Positions 1 to 10,191 are shown, numbered from the stretch's first letter. The stretch is 64,000 nt of DNA from Phyllobacteriaceae bacterium (GCA_016711085.1 JADJTR010000011.1:1-64000); one strand, 5' to 3'. The notes: generated by a model from the sequence alone, not told the origin. Numbers and translations are program-made.

Positions 1-215
1 CGATGGTCGGGACGATCTATCTCGCGCCTTCGCCCGAGGCGGATTCCTTCATCGCTGTCGGGCAGAAGGTGCGCGAAGGCCAGACCCTGGTGATCATCGA
101 AGCGATGAAGACAATGAACCAGATTCCCGCCCCGCGCTCCGGCACGGTTACGGCAATCCTCGTCGAAAACGGCCAGCCGGTCGAATTCGGCGAGCCGCTG
201 GTCGTGATCGAGTAA
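1..215 (+). CDS. accB: Biotin carboxyl carrier protein of acetyl-CoA carboxylase (3' part only)
   Basis: This is the carboxyl-terminal biotinyl domain of the carrier subunit of acetyl-CoA carboxylase, which holds the biotin that shuttles carboxyl groups for malonyl-CoA synthesis. The biotinylation motif EAMKTMN is visible, with the acceptor lysine about 35 residues from the end, as is usual. The gene is cut by the left edge of the window; the family is about 150 residues and only about 70 are seen, so the ATG at base 3 is probably internal. It ends 7 bases before accC and the two surely form one operon. Confidence 0.95.
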   Translation, partial: MVGTIYLAPSPEADSFIAVGQKVREGQTLVIIEAMKTMNQIPAPRSGTVTAILVENGQPVEFGEPLVVIE

Positions 216-222
216 GGCGGCG

Positions 223-1565
223 ATGTTCCAGAAGGTCCTCATCGCCAATCGCGGCGAGATTGCGCTCCGGGTGCTGCGCGCCTGCAAGGAACTCGGCATC
301 GCCACCGTGGCGGTGCACTCGACCGCCGATTCGGAAGCCATGCATGTGCGCCTCGCCGACGAGAGCGTCTGCATTGGACCGCCGCCGGCGCGCGATTCCT
401 ATCTCAACATCCACCAGATCGTCGCGGCTTGCGAGATCACCGGCGCCGACGCCATCCATCCGGGCTACGGCTTCCTGTCGGAAAACGCCCGCTTCGCCGA
501 CATCCTCGAAGCCCACAAGATCACCTTCATCGGCCCGACCGCCGATCATATCCGCATCATGGGCGACAAGATCGAAGCCAAGCGCACTGCAAAGCGGCTC
601 GGCATTCCGGTTGTTCCTGGCTCGGACGGCGCGGTGCGCGACGAAGAGCACGCCAAGCGCGTGGCCGCCGAGATCGGCTATCCGGTGCTGATCAAGGCGT
701 CGGCCGGCGGCGGCGGACGCGGCATGAAGGTCGCGCGTACCGCCGAAGACCTGCCCGTCGCGCTGGCGACGGCGCGCTCCGAAGCGGGCGCCGCCTTCGG
801 CGACGACGCCGTCTACATCGAGAAGTATCTCGAAAAGCCGCGCCACATCGAGATCCAGGTCATCGGCGACGGCAAGGGCGCCGCGGTGCATCTCGGCGAG
901 CGCGACTGCTCGCTGCAGCGCCGCCACCAGAAGGTCTGGGAGGAGGCCAATTCCCGGCCCTCAACGCCGAAGAGCGCGCCCAGATCGGCGATCGTCGTCG
1001 CCAAGGCGATCGGCGACCTCGGCTATTCCGGCGCCGGCACGGTGGAATTCCTCTACGAGGACGGCGAGTTCTATTTCATCGAAATGAACACCCGCCTGCA
1101 GGTCGAGCACCCGGTGACCGAAGCGATCACCGGCATCGACCTCGTCAACGAGCAGATTCGCATTGCCTCCGGCAGCGGCCTTTCGGTCACCCAGGAGGAT
1201 GTCCGTTTCACGGCCATGCGATCGAGTGCCGCATCAACGCCGAGGACCCGCGCACCTTCGCGCCCTCGCCCGGCACGATCACCCATTTCCACACGCCCGG
1301 CGGCCTCGGCATCCGCGTCGATTCCGGCGCCTATTCCGGCTACCGCATCCCGCCCTACTACGACAGCCTGATCGGCAAGCTGATCGTGCACGGCCGCAAC
1401 CGCGTCGAATGCATGATGCGCCTGCGCCGGGCGCTCGACGAGTTCGTCGTCGACGGCGTCAAGACGACGCTGCCGCTCTTCCGCGACCTCGTCGGCAATG
1501 CCGACATCGCCAATGGCGACTACGACATCCACTGGCTGGAGAAGCATCTCGCCGGACAAGGCTGA
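223..1565 (+). CDS. accC: Biotin carboxylase subunit of acetyl-CoA carboxylase (three apparent frameshifts)
   Basis: The product uses ATP and bicarbonate to carboxylate the biotin on AccB, the first half-reaction of fatty acid synthesis. The ATP-grasp core is clear: ANRGEIA at the start, the glycine-rich loop KASAGGGGRGMK, EKYLEKPRHIE and the active-site stretch EMNTRLQVEHPVTE. Reading is broken by an apparent missing base near 955, an extra base near 990 (the two cancel) and a missing base near 1213. After the last, the true carboxyl end (HAIECRINAEDP to HLAGQG) continues in another frame to the stop at 1565, giving the usual length of about 447 residues. The gene is normally essential, so sequence error is more likely than decay. 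Confidence 0.93.
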
Positions 1566-1591
1566 GGCGCGATGGACGGCCGGCGCCGCCT

Positions 1592-2185
1592 GTGATCGAT
1601 GCGGCCAACCTGCTTCTCGCGGCCTTACGCCCGCCGCATGTTCCCGATGGCCGAAAGCGCCGACGACAGGGAAGTGTTTTGGGTCAGGCCGGAAACGCGC
1701 GGCGTCATTCCGCTCGACGCCTTTCATGTTCCCCGGACCTTGGCGAAATCCGTGCGGCGCGGGATATTCGACATCGCGTTCGACACGGATTTCGACGCCG
1801 TCATTGCCGGCTGCGCCGAATCGAACGAAGGTCGCCCCTCACCTGGATCAACCAGACGATCCGCGAAGCCTATGGGACGCTGTTTCGCCTCGGCCATTGC
1901 CACACGGTTGAGGCGCACCGCGACGGACGCCTTGTCGGCGGCCTCTACGGCGTATCGCTCGGACGGGCGTTTTTCGGCGAGAGCATGTTTTCGCGCCAAA
2001 CCGACGCCTCGAAGGTCTGCCTCGTGCATCTGGTCGAGCGGCTGAAAGCGCGCGGCTTCACGTTGCTCGACACGCAGTTCACCACCGAACATCTCAAACG
2101 TTTCGGCGCAATCGATGTGCCGAGGCGAAGATACGAGCGCCTTCTGGCTCAGGCGGTGAATGAAGAAGACGCGGTATTTAATTGA
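1592..2185 (+). CDS. aat: Leucyl/phenylalanyl-tRNA-protein transferase (two apparent frameshifts)
   Basis: Aat transfers Leu or Phe from tRNA to proteins with amino-terminal Arg or Lys and so marks them for ClpS/ClpAP degradation. The family signature RRMFPMAES followed by VFWVRPETRG and, further on, WINQTIREAYG, GRLVGGLYGVSLG and FFGESMFS is plain. The parts lie in different frames: an extra T near 1627 and a second indel near 1833 must be corrected to join them. The start is uncertain; a GTG at 1592 in the frame of the first segment is the simplest choice. The position directly after accC is the usual one in Hyphomicrobiales. Confidence 0.88.
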   Translation: MIDAANLLLAALRPPHVPDGRKRRRQGSVLGQAGNARRHSARRLSCSPDLGEIRAARDIRHRVRHGFRRRHCRLRRIERRSPLTWINQTIREAYGTLFRLGHCHTVEAHRDGRLVGGLYGVSLGRAFFGESMFSRQTDASKVCLVHLVERLKARGFTLLDTQFTTEHLKRFGAIDVPRRRYERLLAQAVNEEDAVFN

Positions 2186-2186
2186 A

Positions 2187-2597
2187 TTAGTTGGTCGCGT
2201 CCGGCGCGGGTACGCTTGATTTCGCCTTGCAGCCTTTCAGCCACACGTCGTAGACGGCGTGCTCGACGGCGTTGAGGCCGGGCGTTTCGGCGAACATCCA
2301 GCCGGTGAAGATGCGGCGGATCTTGCGGTCGAGCGTGATCTCGTCGACCTCGACGAAGGAATCGGTTTTCGGCGGGTCCTCCGGCGGGCGTGAATAGCAC
2401 ACACGCGGCGTCACTTGCAGCGCGCCGAACTGCACCGTCTCGTTGACATAGACATCGAAAATGATGATGCGGCCGGTGATCTTGTCGATTCCGGTGAATT
2501 CGGCGACCGGATTGGCGATGCGCTCGGCCAAGGCCGCCTGGGAGGCGACGCCAAGAAAAAGACCGGCCGAAAAAAGTGTCAGGGCTCGTTTGCGCAT
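2187..2597 (-). CDS. DUF2155 periplasmic protein
   Basis: A 136-residue exported protein of the DUF2155 family. A signal peptide is visible (MRKRAL, a hydrophobic stretch, then ALA before ER). The family core is RPPEDPPKTDSFVEV, DEITLD, RRIFTGWMFAETPGLNAVEH and YDVWLKGC, with two conserved cysteines that could form a disulfide. Function is not established as far as I know. Members sit between aat and the NDUFA12-like gene across Hyphomicrobiales, exactly as here. Confidence 0.9.
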   Translation of the reverse strand: MRKRALTLFSAGLFLGVASQAALAERIANPVAEFTGIDKITGRIIIFDVYVNETVQFGALQVTPRVCYSRPPEDPPKTDSFVEVDEITLDRKIRRIFTGWMFAETPGLNAVEHAVYDVWLKGCKAKSSVPAPDATN

Positions 2598-2679
2598 CCG
2601 TTCCGCCGCGTCTCGTCCGGATCATTTCGCCCGGATGTGGTCAACAGCCGGTTAACCGGCAATTGTGGCGAGAAATGCG

Positions 2680-3078
2680 TCAGCTTCCCGGCGTCCAGGC
2701 GTCGTAATCGCCCGTGACCTTCGGACGCTCGCCCTTGCCCAGGATCGAGCCTTGCGGCCGCCAGGCCTGCGCCGTGCCGGTCAGGTTTTCCCGGTGCGGC
2801 TTTTGCCAGTCGCGCGGCTTGTAATCCTGCTTGGTCGGCGGCACGTCGGTGCGGTGATGCATCCAGCCGTGCCATCCGGGCGGAATGGCGCTCGCCTCGG
2901 CATAGCCGTTGTAGATCACCCAGCGCCGCGTGCGGCCCTCGGAATCCTTGCCGCCCTGGTAATAGACGTTGCCTGCCTCATCCTCGCCGACGCGCTCGCC
3001 TTTGCGCCAGGTATGAAAGCGCGTGGCGAGCGTCTGGCCACTCCACCACGTGAAGAACTGCTTGAGAAAAGCGAGCAT
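2680..3078 (-). CDS. NDUFA12-family NADH:ubiquinone oxidoreductase accessory subunit
   Basis: The bacterial counterpart of the mitochondrial complex I accessory subunit B17.2/NDUFA12, found in alphaproteobacteria outside the nuo operon. Typical features are the amino-terminal FTWWSGQTLATRF, GNVYYQ, the RRWVIYNG core and WHGWMHHRTDVPP. The 132-residue length fits the family. By homology it binds the peripheral arm of complex I on the cytoplasmic side. It is transcribed toward DUF2155 with an 82-base gap. Confidence 0.93.
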   Translation of the reverse strand: MLAFLKQFFTWWSGQTLATRFHTWRKGERVGEDEAGNVYYQGGKDSEGRTRRWVIYNGYAEASAIPPGWHGWMHHRTDVPPTKQDYKPRDWQKPHRENLTGTAQAWRPQGSILGKGERPKVTGDYDAWTPGS

Positions 3079-3152
3079 GGCGGTCTCCCGTCCGGTTGGC
3101 CGCTTATGCCGCCAAGGCCGCCCGAATGCAAGGCGGCCTCGACCCGCTTTTC

Positions 3153-5481
3153 CTAGACGATCGCCCCGGCGTCGAAATCGGCATCGCCGAGATGGGCGAG
3201 GTCGAAGCCGGCGATCAGCAGGATATTGCCGCCGCCGAAATCCATGTGCAGGCCGCCCGCCGTATCGGTCAGCGTCGCCTGCCCCTGGAGTTCGACCAGC
3301 GTGTCGACGCCAAACCCGGTCAGGTTGATCAGGTCAGAGCCATCGGCGAAGTCCATGACGCGATCGAAGCCGCCGGCCGGCCCGAAAGCGAAGACGTCGC
3401 CATCGGCCCCGCCGAACAGGTAGTCGTTGAACGCCCCGCCCGCGAGGATCTGCGAACCGGCGAAACCGGAGACGATTTGCACGCCGCTGTCGCGCGTCTC
3501 CCGACTCATCGTGACCGCCGCGCCGACGCCGTAGGTCGTCGCCACCGTTGCCCAGGCGTAGGCATCGAGCGTGTCCTCGTACAAGGCCGACGTCAGCACG
3601 CCGCCCGTGTAGGTCTGGGTGACCTTGTTTCCGTCGTCATAGTTGGAAATGCGCGAGGTCACCTGCCCGGCCGTGTAGTTTGTCTCGACGCTGGTCCAGC
3701 CGAACGCATCCAGCGTGTCTTCATGCAACGTCGATGTCAGGGCGCCGGCGGTGAAATTCTGCGTGACCCTGATCCCGTCATCATTGAGGGAAATGCGCTG
3801 CGTCACCTGCCCGGCGGTGTAATTGGTCGTGACGCTGGTCAGCCGAACGCATCCAGCGTGTCTTCATGCAGCGTCGACGTCAGGACGCCGGCGGTGAAAT
3901 TCTGCGTGACCTTGATCCCGTTGTCCTGGTTCACGATGCGCGACTGGATGACGCCGGCGGCGCTGTAATTGGTCTCGATGTCGGTCCAATAGGCCGCATT
4001 GAGCGGATCGGTCTGGAGACGATGGGTCAGGAACCCGCCGACGAAGGCATCGTCCTGATCGGTTCCATCGTCATTGACCGTGAAGCGGCCATCGATGGCG
4101 CTGCCGGACGTGCTCGTGTAGGTCACGCTGGCCCAGCTTCCCGTCGCGCCGGTATCGGTAAGCAGGATCGTGTAGCCGCCGCCCGGCTGGGCCGTGGCCA
4201 GCCCGGTCCAGCCGGTGGTCGACGCCCCGGCCCGTCGGTGAATTGAACGGTCTCGACGCCGGCGGCGATCAGGCGGTCGATTTCGGCGAAATCGGCTTCC
4301 CACGCCCCCATGACCAGCGTGTCCGCCGCCCCCGCTGCGGCGGTGACCAAAGTTGACTGCGCCGAGCTCGCCAGCGTCAGCGTTGTCCCGCCCGCATTGG
4401 CCAGTTCGATGGCCTCGATGCCGGTGAGCGTGATGCCCGCCAGCGACACCGCGCCGCCGCCGGTGATTTCCAGCGTGTCGAAATCCGCGCCGCCGTCGAT
4501 GCCTTCGCCCGAAACCAGGTCCGCGCCCGATGCGCGGAAACGGTCATTGCCGCCTCCGCCGCTCAGCATGTCGGCCCCGCCGCCGCCGGTCAGGATGTTG
4601 GCCGCCGAATTGCCGGCGATGGCATTGGCGAGGCCGTTGCCTGCGCCGTCAATGGCCGATGCGCCGGTCAGCACCAGGTCTTCGAATTCAGCGCCAAGGC
4701 TGAACGTCACGCTGGAGTTGACCGTGTCATGACCGCCGCCGGAAAGTTCGGTCAGAGTCCATGCGCGTGCGACAGTGTAGGTGTCGTCGCCGCTGCCGCC
4801 GGTGATGGAAATGGTGTTGTTCACTCCTATCAGCGACAGGAAGGAAAGATCGATCGCGTCTGCGCCGGAACCGCCGTCAATCGTCACGGTCGCATTTGAT
4901 AGAATAAATCCAGTGGGTTTAAAATGGTCGCTGTCAGCGCCCCCATATAGCTTAATATTGTCAAAATCATTTAGTCGCAAATCACAAGAAAAATCATCAG
5001 CGCCGGCATCGCCATTGAATATGATATTTACCGACGTAGTGAATTTCATAGATAGTATTTTAAATTCATCATTTCCTTCTCCGCCGTAAAATCTTGCAGT
5101 CCATCCGTCGTCACCGGCGAACAGTTGGAGAGTATCGGCGCCATCGCCGCCATAAAATGTCCCTTGTCCAGTAAGGTGATCATCGCCGCCATAGCCGTAA
5201 AGAACGCCTTTCTCGACACTCATGTGATTGCCGAGGCTGTTGCCGTAATAGTTGTAAATGTAGCTGGTGACATTGCTCAGGAGGTCCTCGACATTGTCGG
5301 GCAGGACATAGTTGTTGATGGACACTTCGACACGGTCCACGCCTTCACCGGGCAGTTCAACCACAAGGTCGCCCGGATCATTGACGGTGTAGTTGTCATT
5401 GCCGCCCGCCCCGGTCAGCGTATCCGCCCCGGCAGTTCCGTTGAGCGCGTCGGCGCCCGGCCCGCCTGTCTCGATCGCCAT
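3153..5481 (-). CDS. RTX-type calcium-binding secreted protein with 48-residue repeats (two apparent frameshifts)
   Basis: A large secreted protein, about 776 residues once frames are joined. Glycine/aspartate nonapeptide blocks (GGDGADTL, GGEGNDEF, GGGGADML, GGGGNDRF) fill roughly residues 10-320 and should fold as calcium-binding beta rolls. The middle carries 48-residue tandem repeats containing HEDTLDAFGWTSV and NYTAGQVT. The end (FGGADGDVF, VMDFADGSDLI) resembles the carboxyl-terminal type I secretion signal region of serralysin-like proteins. The ATG at 5481 has GGGGAG upstream. Breaks lie near 4235 and at 3839, where one C is missing compared with the neighbouring repeat. No type I secretion genes are in the window. 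Its job could be adhesion or matrix formation, which is inference. Confidence 0.85.
3560..4030 (-). repeat. In-gene tandem repeats of 144 bp (48 residues), about 3.5 copies
   Basis: Within the RTX gene, successive units share the pattern TAGxLTSTLHEDTLDAF, W(T/A)xV, NYTAGQVT, RIS, DDG, KVTQ. Two adjacent units are nearly identical at DNA level (around 3690-3790 and 3833-3935). The offset between them is 143 rather than 144 bases, which pinpoints the one-base deletion at 3839 within the gene. Confidence 0.8.
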
Positions 5482-5661
5482 GAGCAAACTCCCCACTTTT
5501 TCAGCAATTTCTAAGGCAGGGCGCGCGCGATTGTCCAGCGCATCGCTGTTTGCAACCGAAGTCGCGTTTGATTTTGAATGGCCATTTTCCACTCAGGTTT
5601 CCCCCGCTTTCCCAGCGCAAGGCGAAGCGCTAGGCTGCATGAGAACCGCAAGGGAAATGCC

Positions 5662-6078
5662 ATGATCGCCAGCCGTTTCGTCCTTTTTGCCTCAGCGCTG
5701 TTATTCGCCGCCCCCGCCTTCGCCGACCAGACCGGCATCGCGTTCGCCTATGCGCCCGAACAGGGCATGGGCGTGTGCGCGGGCGGCAATCCCAACAAGG
5801 CGTTCGCCTGCGCCAAAAAGAAATGCGCCGAGTCCGGCGCGGCCGAGGCCGATTGCGCCCGCGTCGCCTGGTGCTTCCCTTCGGGCTGGAGCGCCGGCAT
5901 CGGCGTCATGCACAAGGAAGGCATCCATTGGAGCGAATTTTCCTGCGGCTGGCCGACGAAGGAGGCGGCCATCGCCGCCGGCAAATTGCGCTGCGAGACC
6001 CAAGACAAGGCGTTCATTTCGGATTGTTCCGTCGGCGTGCTTTACGACCCGCAAGGCAAGGAAATCGCGGCGGAGTGA
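5662..6078 (+). CDS. Small cysteine-rich periplasmic protein, DUF4189-like
   Basis: A 138-residue exported protein. The ATG at 5662 is preceded by AGGGA and followed by a clear signal peptide ending AFA. The mature part has seven cysteines (VCAGGN, FACAKKKC, ADCARVAWC, FSCGW, LRC, SDC), suggesting disulfide-bonded folding in the periplasm. The spacing of alanine and cysteine pairs (KAFACAKKKC, AIAAGKLRC) is reminiscent of DUF4189 proteins, but the match is by eye only. It is divergent from the RTX gene, with 180 bases between their starts. Confidence 0.7.
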   Translation: MIASRFVLFASALLFAAPAFADQTGIAFAYAPEQGMGVCAGGNPNKAFACAKKKCAESGAAEADCARVAWCFPSGWSAGIGVMHKEGIHWSEFSCGWPTKEAAIAAGKLRCETQDKAFISDCSVGVLYDPQGKEIAAE

Positions 6079-6082
6079 GCCT

Positions 6083-6716
6083 TCACCCCTTGCGGTTTTC
6101 CTTCGGAATGAGGTCGAGCGGCCGGCCGAAGCCCGGCAGCGCCTGCGCCCGCTTCATGAACGCGGCGACGTTGGCGAAAGGCGCGACATCGAAACCGCCG
6201 GCCTCGGCGTAATCGAGCACGCCGTAGACGTCGATATCGGCGATGGTCGGTCCGTCGCCGACCAGCCAATCGCGGCCGGCAAGCGCCTGTTCGAGCACAC
6301 CGAGCGCCGCGAGCCCTTCGGCGTAATACATTTCCGCCGTCGCCTGGTTCATCTGGCGAACCCCGATGCGCTGGCCGCGCAGGCGGTAGATCGGCGGGGC
6401 GAGCCTGTCGAAATCCCAGTACATCCACTCGCGCGCGGCAGCGCTCGTGGGCGTCCCTGCCGCCGAATTTTCCCGTCCGCTCGGCGAGGATTTCGAGGAT
6501 CGAGGCCGACTGCCGCCATGCCTTGCCGGTGGCGTTGTCGACGAGGGCCGGCACCTGGCCGAAGGCGTTGATTTTCAGATAGGCCGGCTCCTTGGCCGTG
6601 CCGCGCGGCGTGACGACGGCGAAGTCGAACGGCGTACCGGTCAGCGCCAGCATCAGCGCCACCTTGTAGGTCGGGCCCGATGCCCAGATTCCGTAAAGCG
6701 TCCATGGCGCGGTCAT
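6083..6716 (-). CDS. Glutathione S-transferase family protein (one apparent frameshift)
   Basis: A cytosolic GST of about 210 residues. The amino-terminal thioredoxin-like domain shows TLYGIWASGPTYKVALML, NAFGQVPALVD and the glutathione-contact region RQSASILEIL. The helical carboxyl domain shows YWDFDRLAPPIY, WLVGDGPTIADIDVYGVL and PGFGRPLD. The two halves are in different frames; removing one T near 6437 restores RAREWMYWDF. The ATG at 6716 has AGGGAG upstream. The substrate cannot be told from sequence. Confidence 0.87.
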
Positions 6717-6789
6717 GCGGTTCTCCCTCGATCCCGTGTCGTTTGGCGAGAGCCGAACACGCCGACGGCATTGGGTCAAGCGCGGCGCC

Positions 6790-7275
6790 TCAATCGGCGT
6801 CGACGCCGAGCGAACGCTCCATGCGCAGATGGCGCAATTCGCCCTCCGGCCCGCCGGCGACCGCGAAGTCGTAGCTTTGGTAAAAGGCGATGGCGCGGGA
6901 ATTGCCCTCGGCGACCTCCAGTATGCAGGTCTCCGCATCGGGAAAGGCGTTGAGGATCTCGTCCATCAGCAGGCCGCCAATGCCGCCGCGCTGGAAGGCG
7001 GGACGGACATAAAGCTGGTGCAGGGTCAACACCTTGCCGTCGGCGCCCGCCGCGGCGAAAGCCATGCCGGCAATGGTCGCGCCATCGTCGGCGACGATGA
7101 ACTCCGAATGCGGCCGGTCGAGGCGGCGACGGAGCGCCGTGACGGAATGCCATTCGCCGGTGATCGCCGTAACCTTGTCGCGGCCGAAAACGGCGTCGTA
7201 GGCGTCATGCCAGGTTTCCACGAGCAGATCGTGGATCGCCGGCAGATCGGCCGCCATGGCGGTGCGGATGAACAC
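6790..7275 (-). CDS. GNAT family N-acetyltransferase
   Basis: A 161-residue acetyl-CoA-dependent acetyltransferase. The acetyl-CoA binding motif A is seen as LYVRPAFQRGGIGGLLMDE, preceded by the beta strand containing AGMAFA and followed by EGNSRAIAFYQSYDF. The start is a GTG only 5 bases after the gatB stop, so the two are probably cotranscribed. The acetylated substrate (small molecule or protein) is unknown. Confidence 0.85.
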   Translation of the reverse strand: MFIRTAMAADLPAIHDLLVETWHDAYDAVFGRDKVTAITGEWHSVTALRRRLDRPHSEFIVADDGATIAGMAFAAAGADGKVLTLHQLYVRPAFQRGGIGGLLMDEILNAFPDAETCILEVAEGNSRAIAFYQSYDFAVAGGPEGELRHLRMERSLGVDAD

Positions 7276-7280
7276 CCCTT

Positions 7281-8780
7281 TTACTCGATGCCGAGCCTGG
7301 CCTTGACCAGATCGTTGACCGCCTGGGGATTGGCCTTGCCGCCGGTCGCCTTCATCACCTGGCCGACGAACCAGCCGGCGAGCGTCGGCTTGGCTTTGGC
7401 TTGCTCCACCTTGTCGGGATTGGCGGCGATGATGTCATCGACGGCCATTTCGATGGCGCCAGTGTCGGTGACCTGTTTCAGGCCGCGCGATTCGACCAGC
7501 GCACGCGGGTCGCCGCCTTCTTCGAGCACTATGGCGAAGACATCCTTGGCGATCTTGCCGGAAATGACGCCCTCCTTGACCAGATCGACGATGGCGCCGA
7601 GCTGGTCGGGCGAAACCGGCGAGGTCTCGATGGTCTTGCCGACGCGATTGAGCGCGCCGAGCAATTCGTTGATGACCCAGTTCGCCGCCGCCTTGGCGTC
7701 GCGCCCGGCGGCCGCCTTCTCGAAGTAGTCGGCGAGCGCCTTTTCCGAGACCAGCACCGAGGCGTCGTAGGCCGACAGACCCATCGTCTCGACGAAACGC
7801 GCCTTCTTGGCGTCCGGCAGTTCCGGCAGGTGCGCGGCGAGCGCGTCGACGAACGCCTGGTCGAATTCGAGCGGCAGCAGGTCGGGATCGGGGAAATAGC
7901 GGTAATCGTGCGCTTCTTCCTTGGAGCGCATCGAGCGCGTCTCGCCCTTGCCGGGATCGAACAGGCGCGTCTCCTGATCGATCGAGCCGCCGGATTCCAG
8001 GACGTCGATCTGGCGGCGCGCCTCGTGCTCGATCGCCTGGCCGACGAAACGGATCGAATTGACGTTCTTGATCTCGCAGCGCGTGCCGAAGGCTCCGCCT
8101 GGCTTTCTCACCGAAACATTGACGTCGGCGCGCATCGAGCCTTCGTCCATGTTGCCGTCGCAAGTGCCGAGATAGCGCAGGATGGTGCGCAGCTTGGTCA
8201 GGTAAGCCTTCGCCTCGTCGGCCGAGCGCATGTCGGGCTTCGACACGATCTCCATCAGCGCCACGCCCGAACGGTTCAGGTCGACATAGGACATGGTCGG
8301 ATGCTGGTCGTGCATCGACTTGCCGGCGTCCTGCTCCAGATGCAGGCGCTCGACGCCGACCTCGATGTCCTCGTACTGGCCGGTGCGATCCGGCCCAACG
8401 GAAACCGTCACCGTGCCCTCGCCCACCACCGGCTGCTTGTACTGCGAGATCTGGTAGCCCTGCGGCAGGTCGGGATAGAAATAATTCTTGCGGTCGAACA
8501 CGCTTTTCAGATTGATTTGCGCCTTCAGGCCGAGGCCGGTGCGCACGGCCTGGCGCACGCATTCCTCGTTGATGACCGGCAGCATGCCGGGCATGGCCGC
8601 GTCGACGAGGCTGACATTGGCGTTGGGGGCCGAACCGAAAGCCGTCGAGGCGCCGGAAAACAGTTTCGCCTGCGAGGTCACCTGGGCGTGGACCTCAAGG
8701 CCGATGACGATTTCCCAGTCGCCGGTGGCGCCGGCGATGAAGCGTTTGGGGTCGGGAATGCGGGTGTCGACGATGCTCAT
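7281..8780 (-). CDS. gatB: Aspartyl/glutamyl-tRNA amidotransferase subunit B
   Basis: GatB is the kinase/transamidase subunit of GatCAB, which converts mischarged Glu-tRNA(Gln) and Asp-tRNA(Asn) to the correct amides. The 499-residue product has the GatB core (VIGLEVHAQ, FYPDLPQGYQISQYKQP, CDGNMDEGSMRADVNVS, KNVNSIRF, DYRYFPDPDLLPL) and the carboxyl-terminal YqeY-like helical domain (NWVINELLGALNR, NPQAVNDLVKARLG). I chose the ATG at 8780 (MSIVDTR) rather than a TTG 15 bases upstream. gatC and gatA are not in the window. Confidence 0.96.
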   Translation of the reverse strand: MSIVDTRIPDPKRFIAGATGDWEIVIGLEVHAQVTSQAKLFSGASTAFGSAPNANVSLVDAAMPGMLPVINEECVRQAVRTGLGLKAQINLKSVFDRKNYFYPDLPQGYQISQYKQPVVGEGTVTVSVGPDRTGQYEDIEVGVERLHLEQDAGKSMHDQHPTMSYVDLNRSGVALMEIVSKPDMRSADEAKAYLTKLRTILRYLGTCDGNMDEGSMRADVNVSVRKPGGAFGTRCEIKNVNSIRFVGQAIEHEARRQIDVLESGGSIDQETRLFDPGKGETRSMRSKEEAHDYRYFPDPDLLPLEFDQAFVDALAAHLPELPDAKKARFVETMGLSAYDASVLVSEKALADYFEKAAAGRDAKAAANWVINELLGALNRVGKTIETSPVSPDQLGAIVDLVKEGVISGKIAKDVFAIVLEEGGDPRALVESRGLKQVTDTGAIEMAVDDIIAANPDKVEQAKAKPTLAGWFVGQVMKATGGKANPQAVNDLVKARLGIE

Positions 8781-8819
8781 GGCGGGTCCATTCAATGTCG
8801 GCCCGACATAGACCGGGTT

Positions 8820-10062
8820 TCAGGCCGGTTCAACCGCGCTTTTATCCGGCCCGGCGGCGCGCTTGCGCCCGAGGCGCGGATGCAGACGCCGCGCCAGCAG
8901 CGCGCAGCCGATCAGCGCCGCGCCACAGGCGCCGAACACGGCCGGCAAAGGGCCGAAGGCGAGGATGATTCGGGCGAATCCGGGCGAGATCACCGCCGAA
9001 ACATCGCGGAAGGTGGCGTAGACGGCGGCGGCTTCGGCGCGTTCCGACGGCTTGACCGACATCAGCAACGGCAGGCCGCCCGTGACATCGAGCGAGACGA
9101 GAAAGATTGTCGCCGCCACGAGCAACATGACCGCCAGCGGCGGGGCCGGCGTGGCGATGGTCGCGGCGACGAACAGGATGCCGGCGCCGGCGAACCCTCC
9201 GGCGATCATGATGCGCACATTGGTGGCGTTGAGCAGCCGCATGACGACCGGGGTGAGGAACAGGAAGGCGTTGGCGATCGACATCGACAGCCCGCCGATC
9301 GAGGCGTCCATGCCGGCTTCAACGGCGAAAATCGGCAGGTAGATCATGAAGATCGCCCAGCCTACCGATCGCATCACGGCAAATGTCCACCCGGCGACCA
9401 GCAGGGGCTGGCGAAAGAAGCGCGGCAGGAAGGCGAACGGGTTGGCCGGCGGTTTCGTCGCCTAGGCGATGACCTTTGCCATCGCCGAGGCGCAGATACC
9501 AGAACCACGCCATCTGCGCCGCCCCGGCCGCCGCCGAAAGCAGGAACGGCGCCGTCGGATGGCGGTCCATCAGCCAGACGCCGAGATAGGGGCCGACCGA
9601 CCAGGGCAGTCCCGAATAGACCAGGCGCATCGCCTCGTTGCGGCCCATGGCGGTGCGCTCGATGAAATCCATGAGGTAGGCGCTGAGGTTGATGGTCAGC
9701 ACGACCAGCGCCACGGCGTTCATCGCCACGGCGAACGGAATGAAGGCCAGGCCGCCGAACAGGCCGACCATCGAGGCGGCGAACATCAGGGCGCCGGCGC
9801 CGGTATAGAGGAAACGGCGGGGAACAAAGCGTCCGATCCATGGCGTCATCAGCGCGGCCGCCAGCGCAGTGACGCCGATGGCGAAATACACCTCGGAAAC
9901 CGTCTTGGCGTCGCCGAGGCTGCGGTACATCAGGATCGGATAGACGGAAATCAGCACCGAGCGCGACGTTGCCTCGAGCGCCGCCAGCAACGCGAACTGA
10001 CGTACGCCGGCGCGCGCGCGACCCGCCCTGTCCTGCTCTGACCGGTCATCCGGCGCGCTCAT
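8820..10062 (-). CDS. MFS transporter (one apparent frameshift)
   Basis: An integral membrane protein of about 414 residues with about 12 hydrophobic segments, for example YFAIGVTALAAALMTP, ALMFAASMVGLFGGL and, in the second half, MLLVAATIFLVSLDVTGG. Segments match major facilitator proteins in spacing. A frameshift near 9460, within CGCCTAGGCG, splits the central cytoplasmic loop; losing one base joins GKGHRQATKPPANPF. The ATG at 10062 follows GGGGACAAGA. The substrate is unknown. Confidence 0.8.
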
Positions 10063-10191
10063 TCTTGTCCCCGCGACCCGGCCTATCAAGGCGATAGTCC
10101 CGAAACTGGACCGGATTCGCCCCAACATGCATGCCTGCGGCGGCATGCGCCGCCGCAAATGCGTCGGCTTACGCACGAAACGCGGATTCGC

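Noticed and set aside
3560..4030. Tandem repeats considered as a CRISPR array
   Set aside because: The 144-bp units are coding throughout, have no spacers and translate to a regular protein repeat.
7401..9665. A 754-codon plus-strand open frame opposite gatB and the MFS gene
   Set aside because: Antisense shadow, rich in Arg, Asp, Gly and His, with no family similarity.
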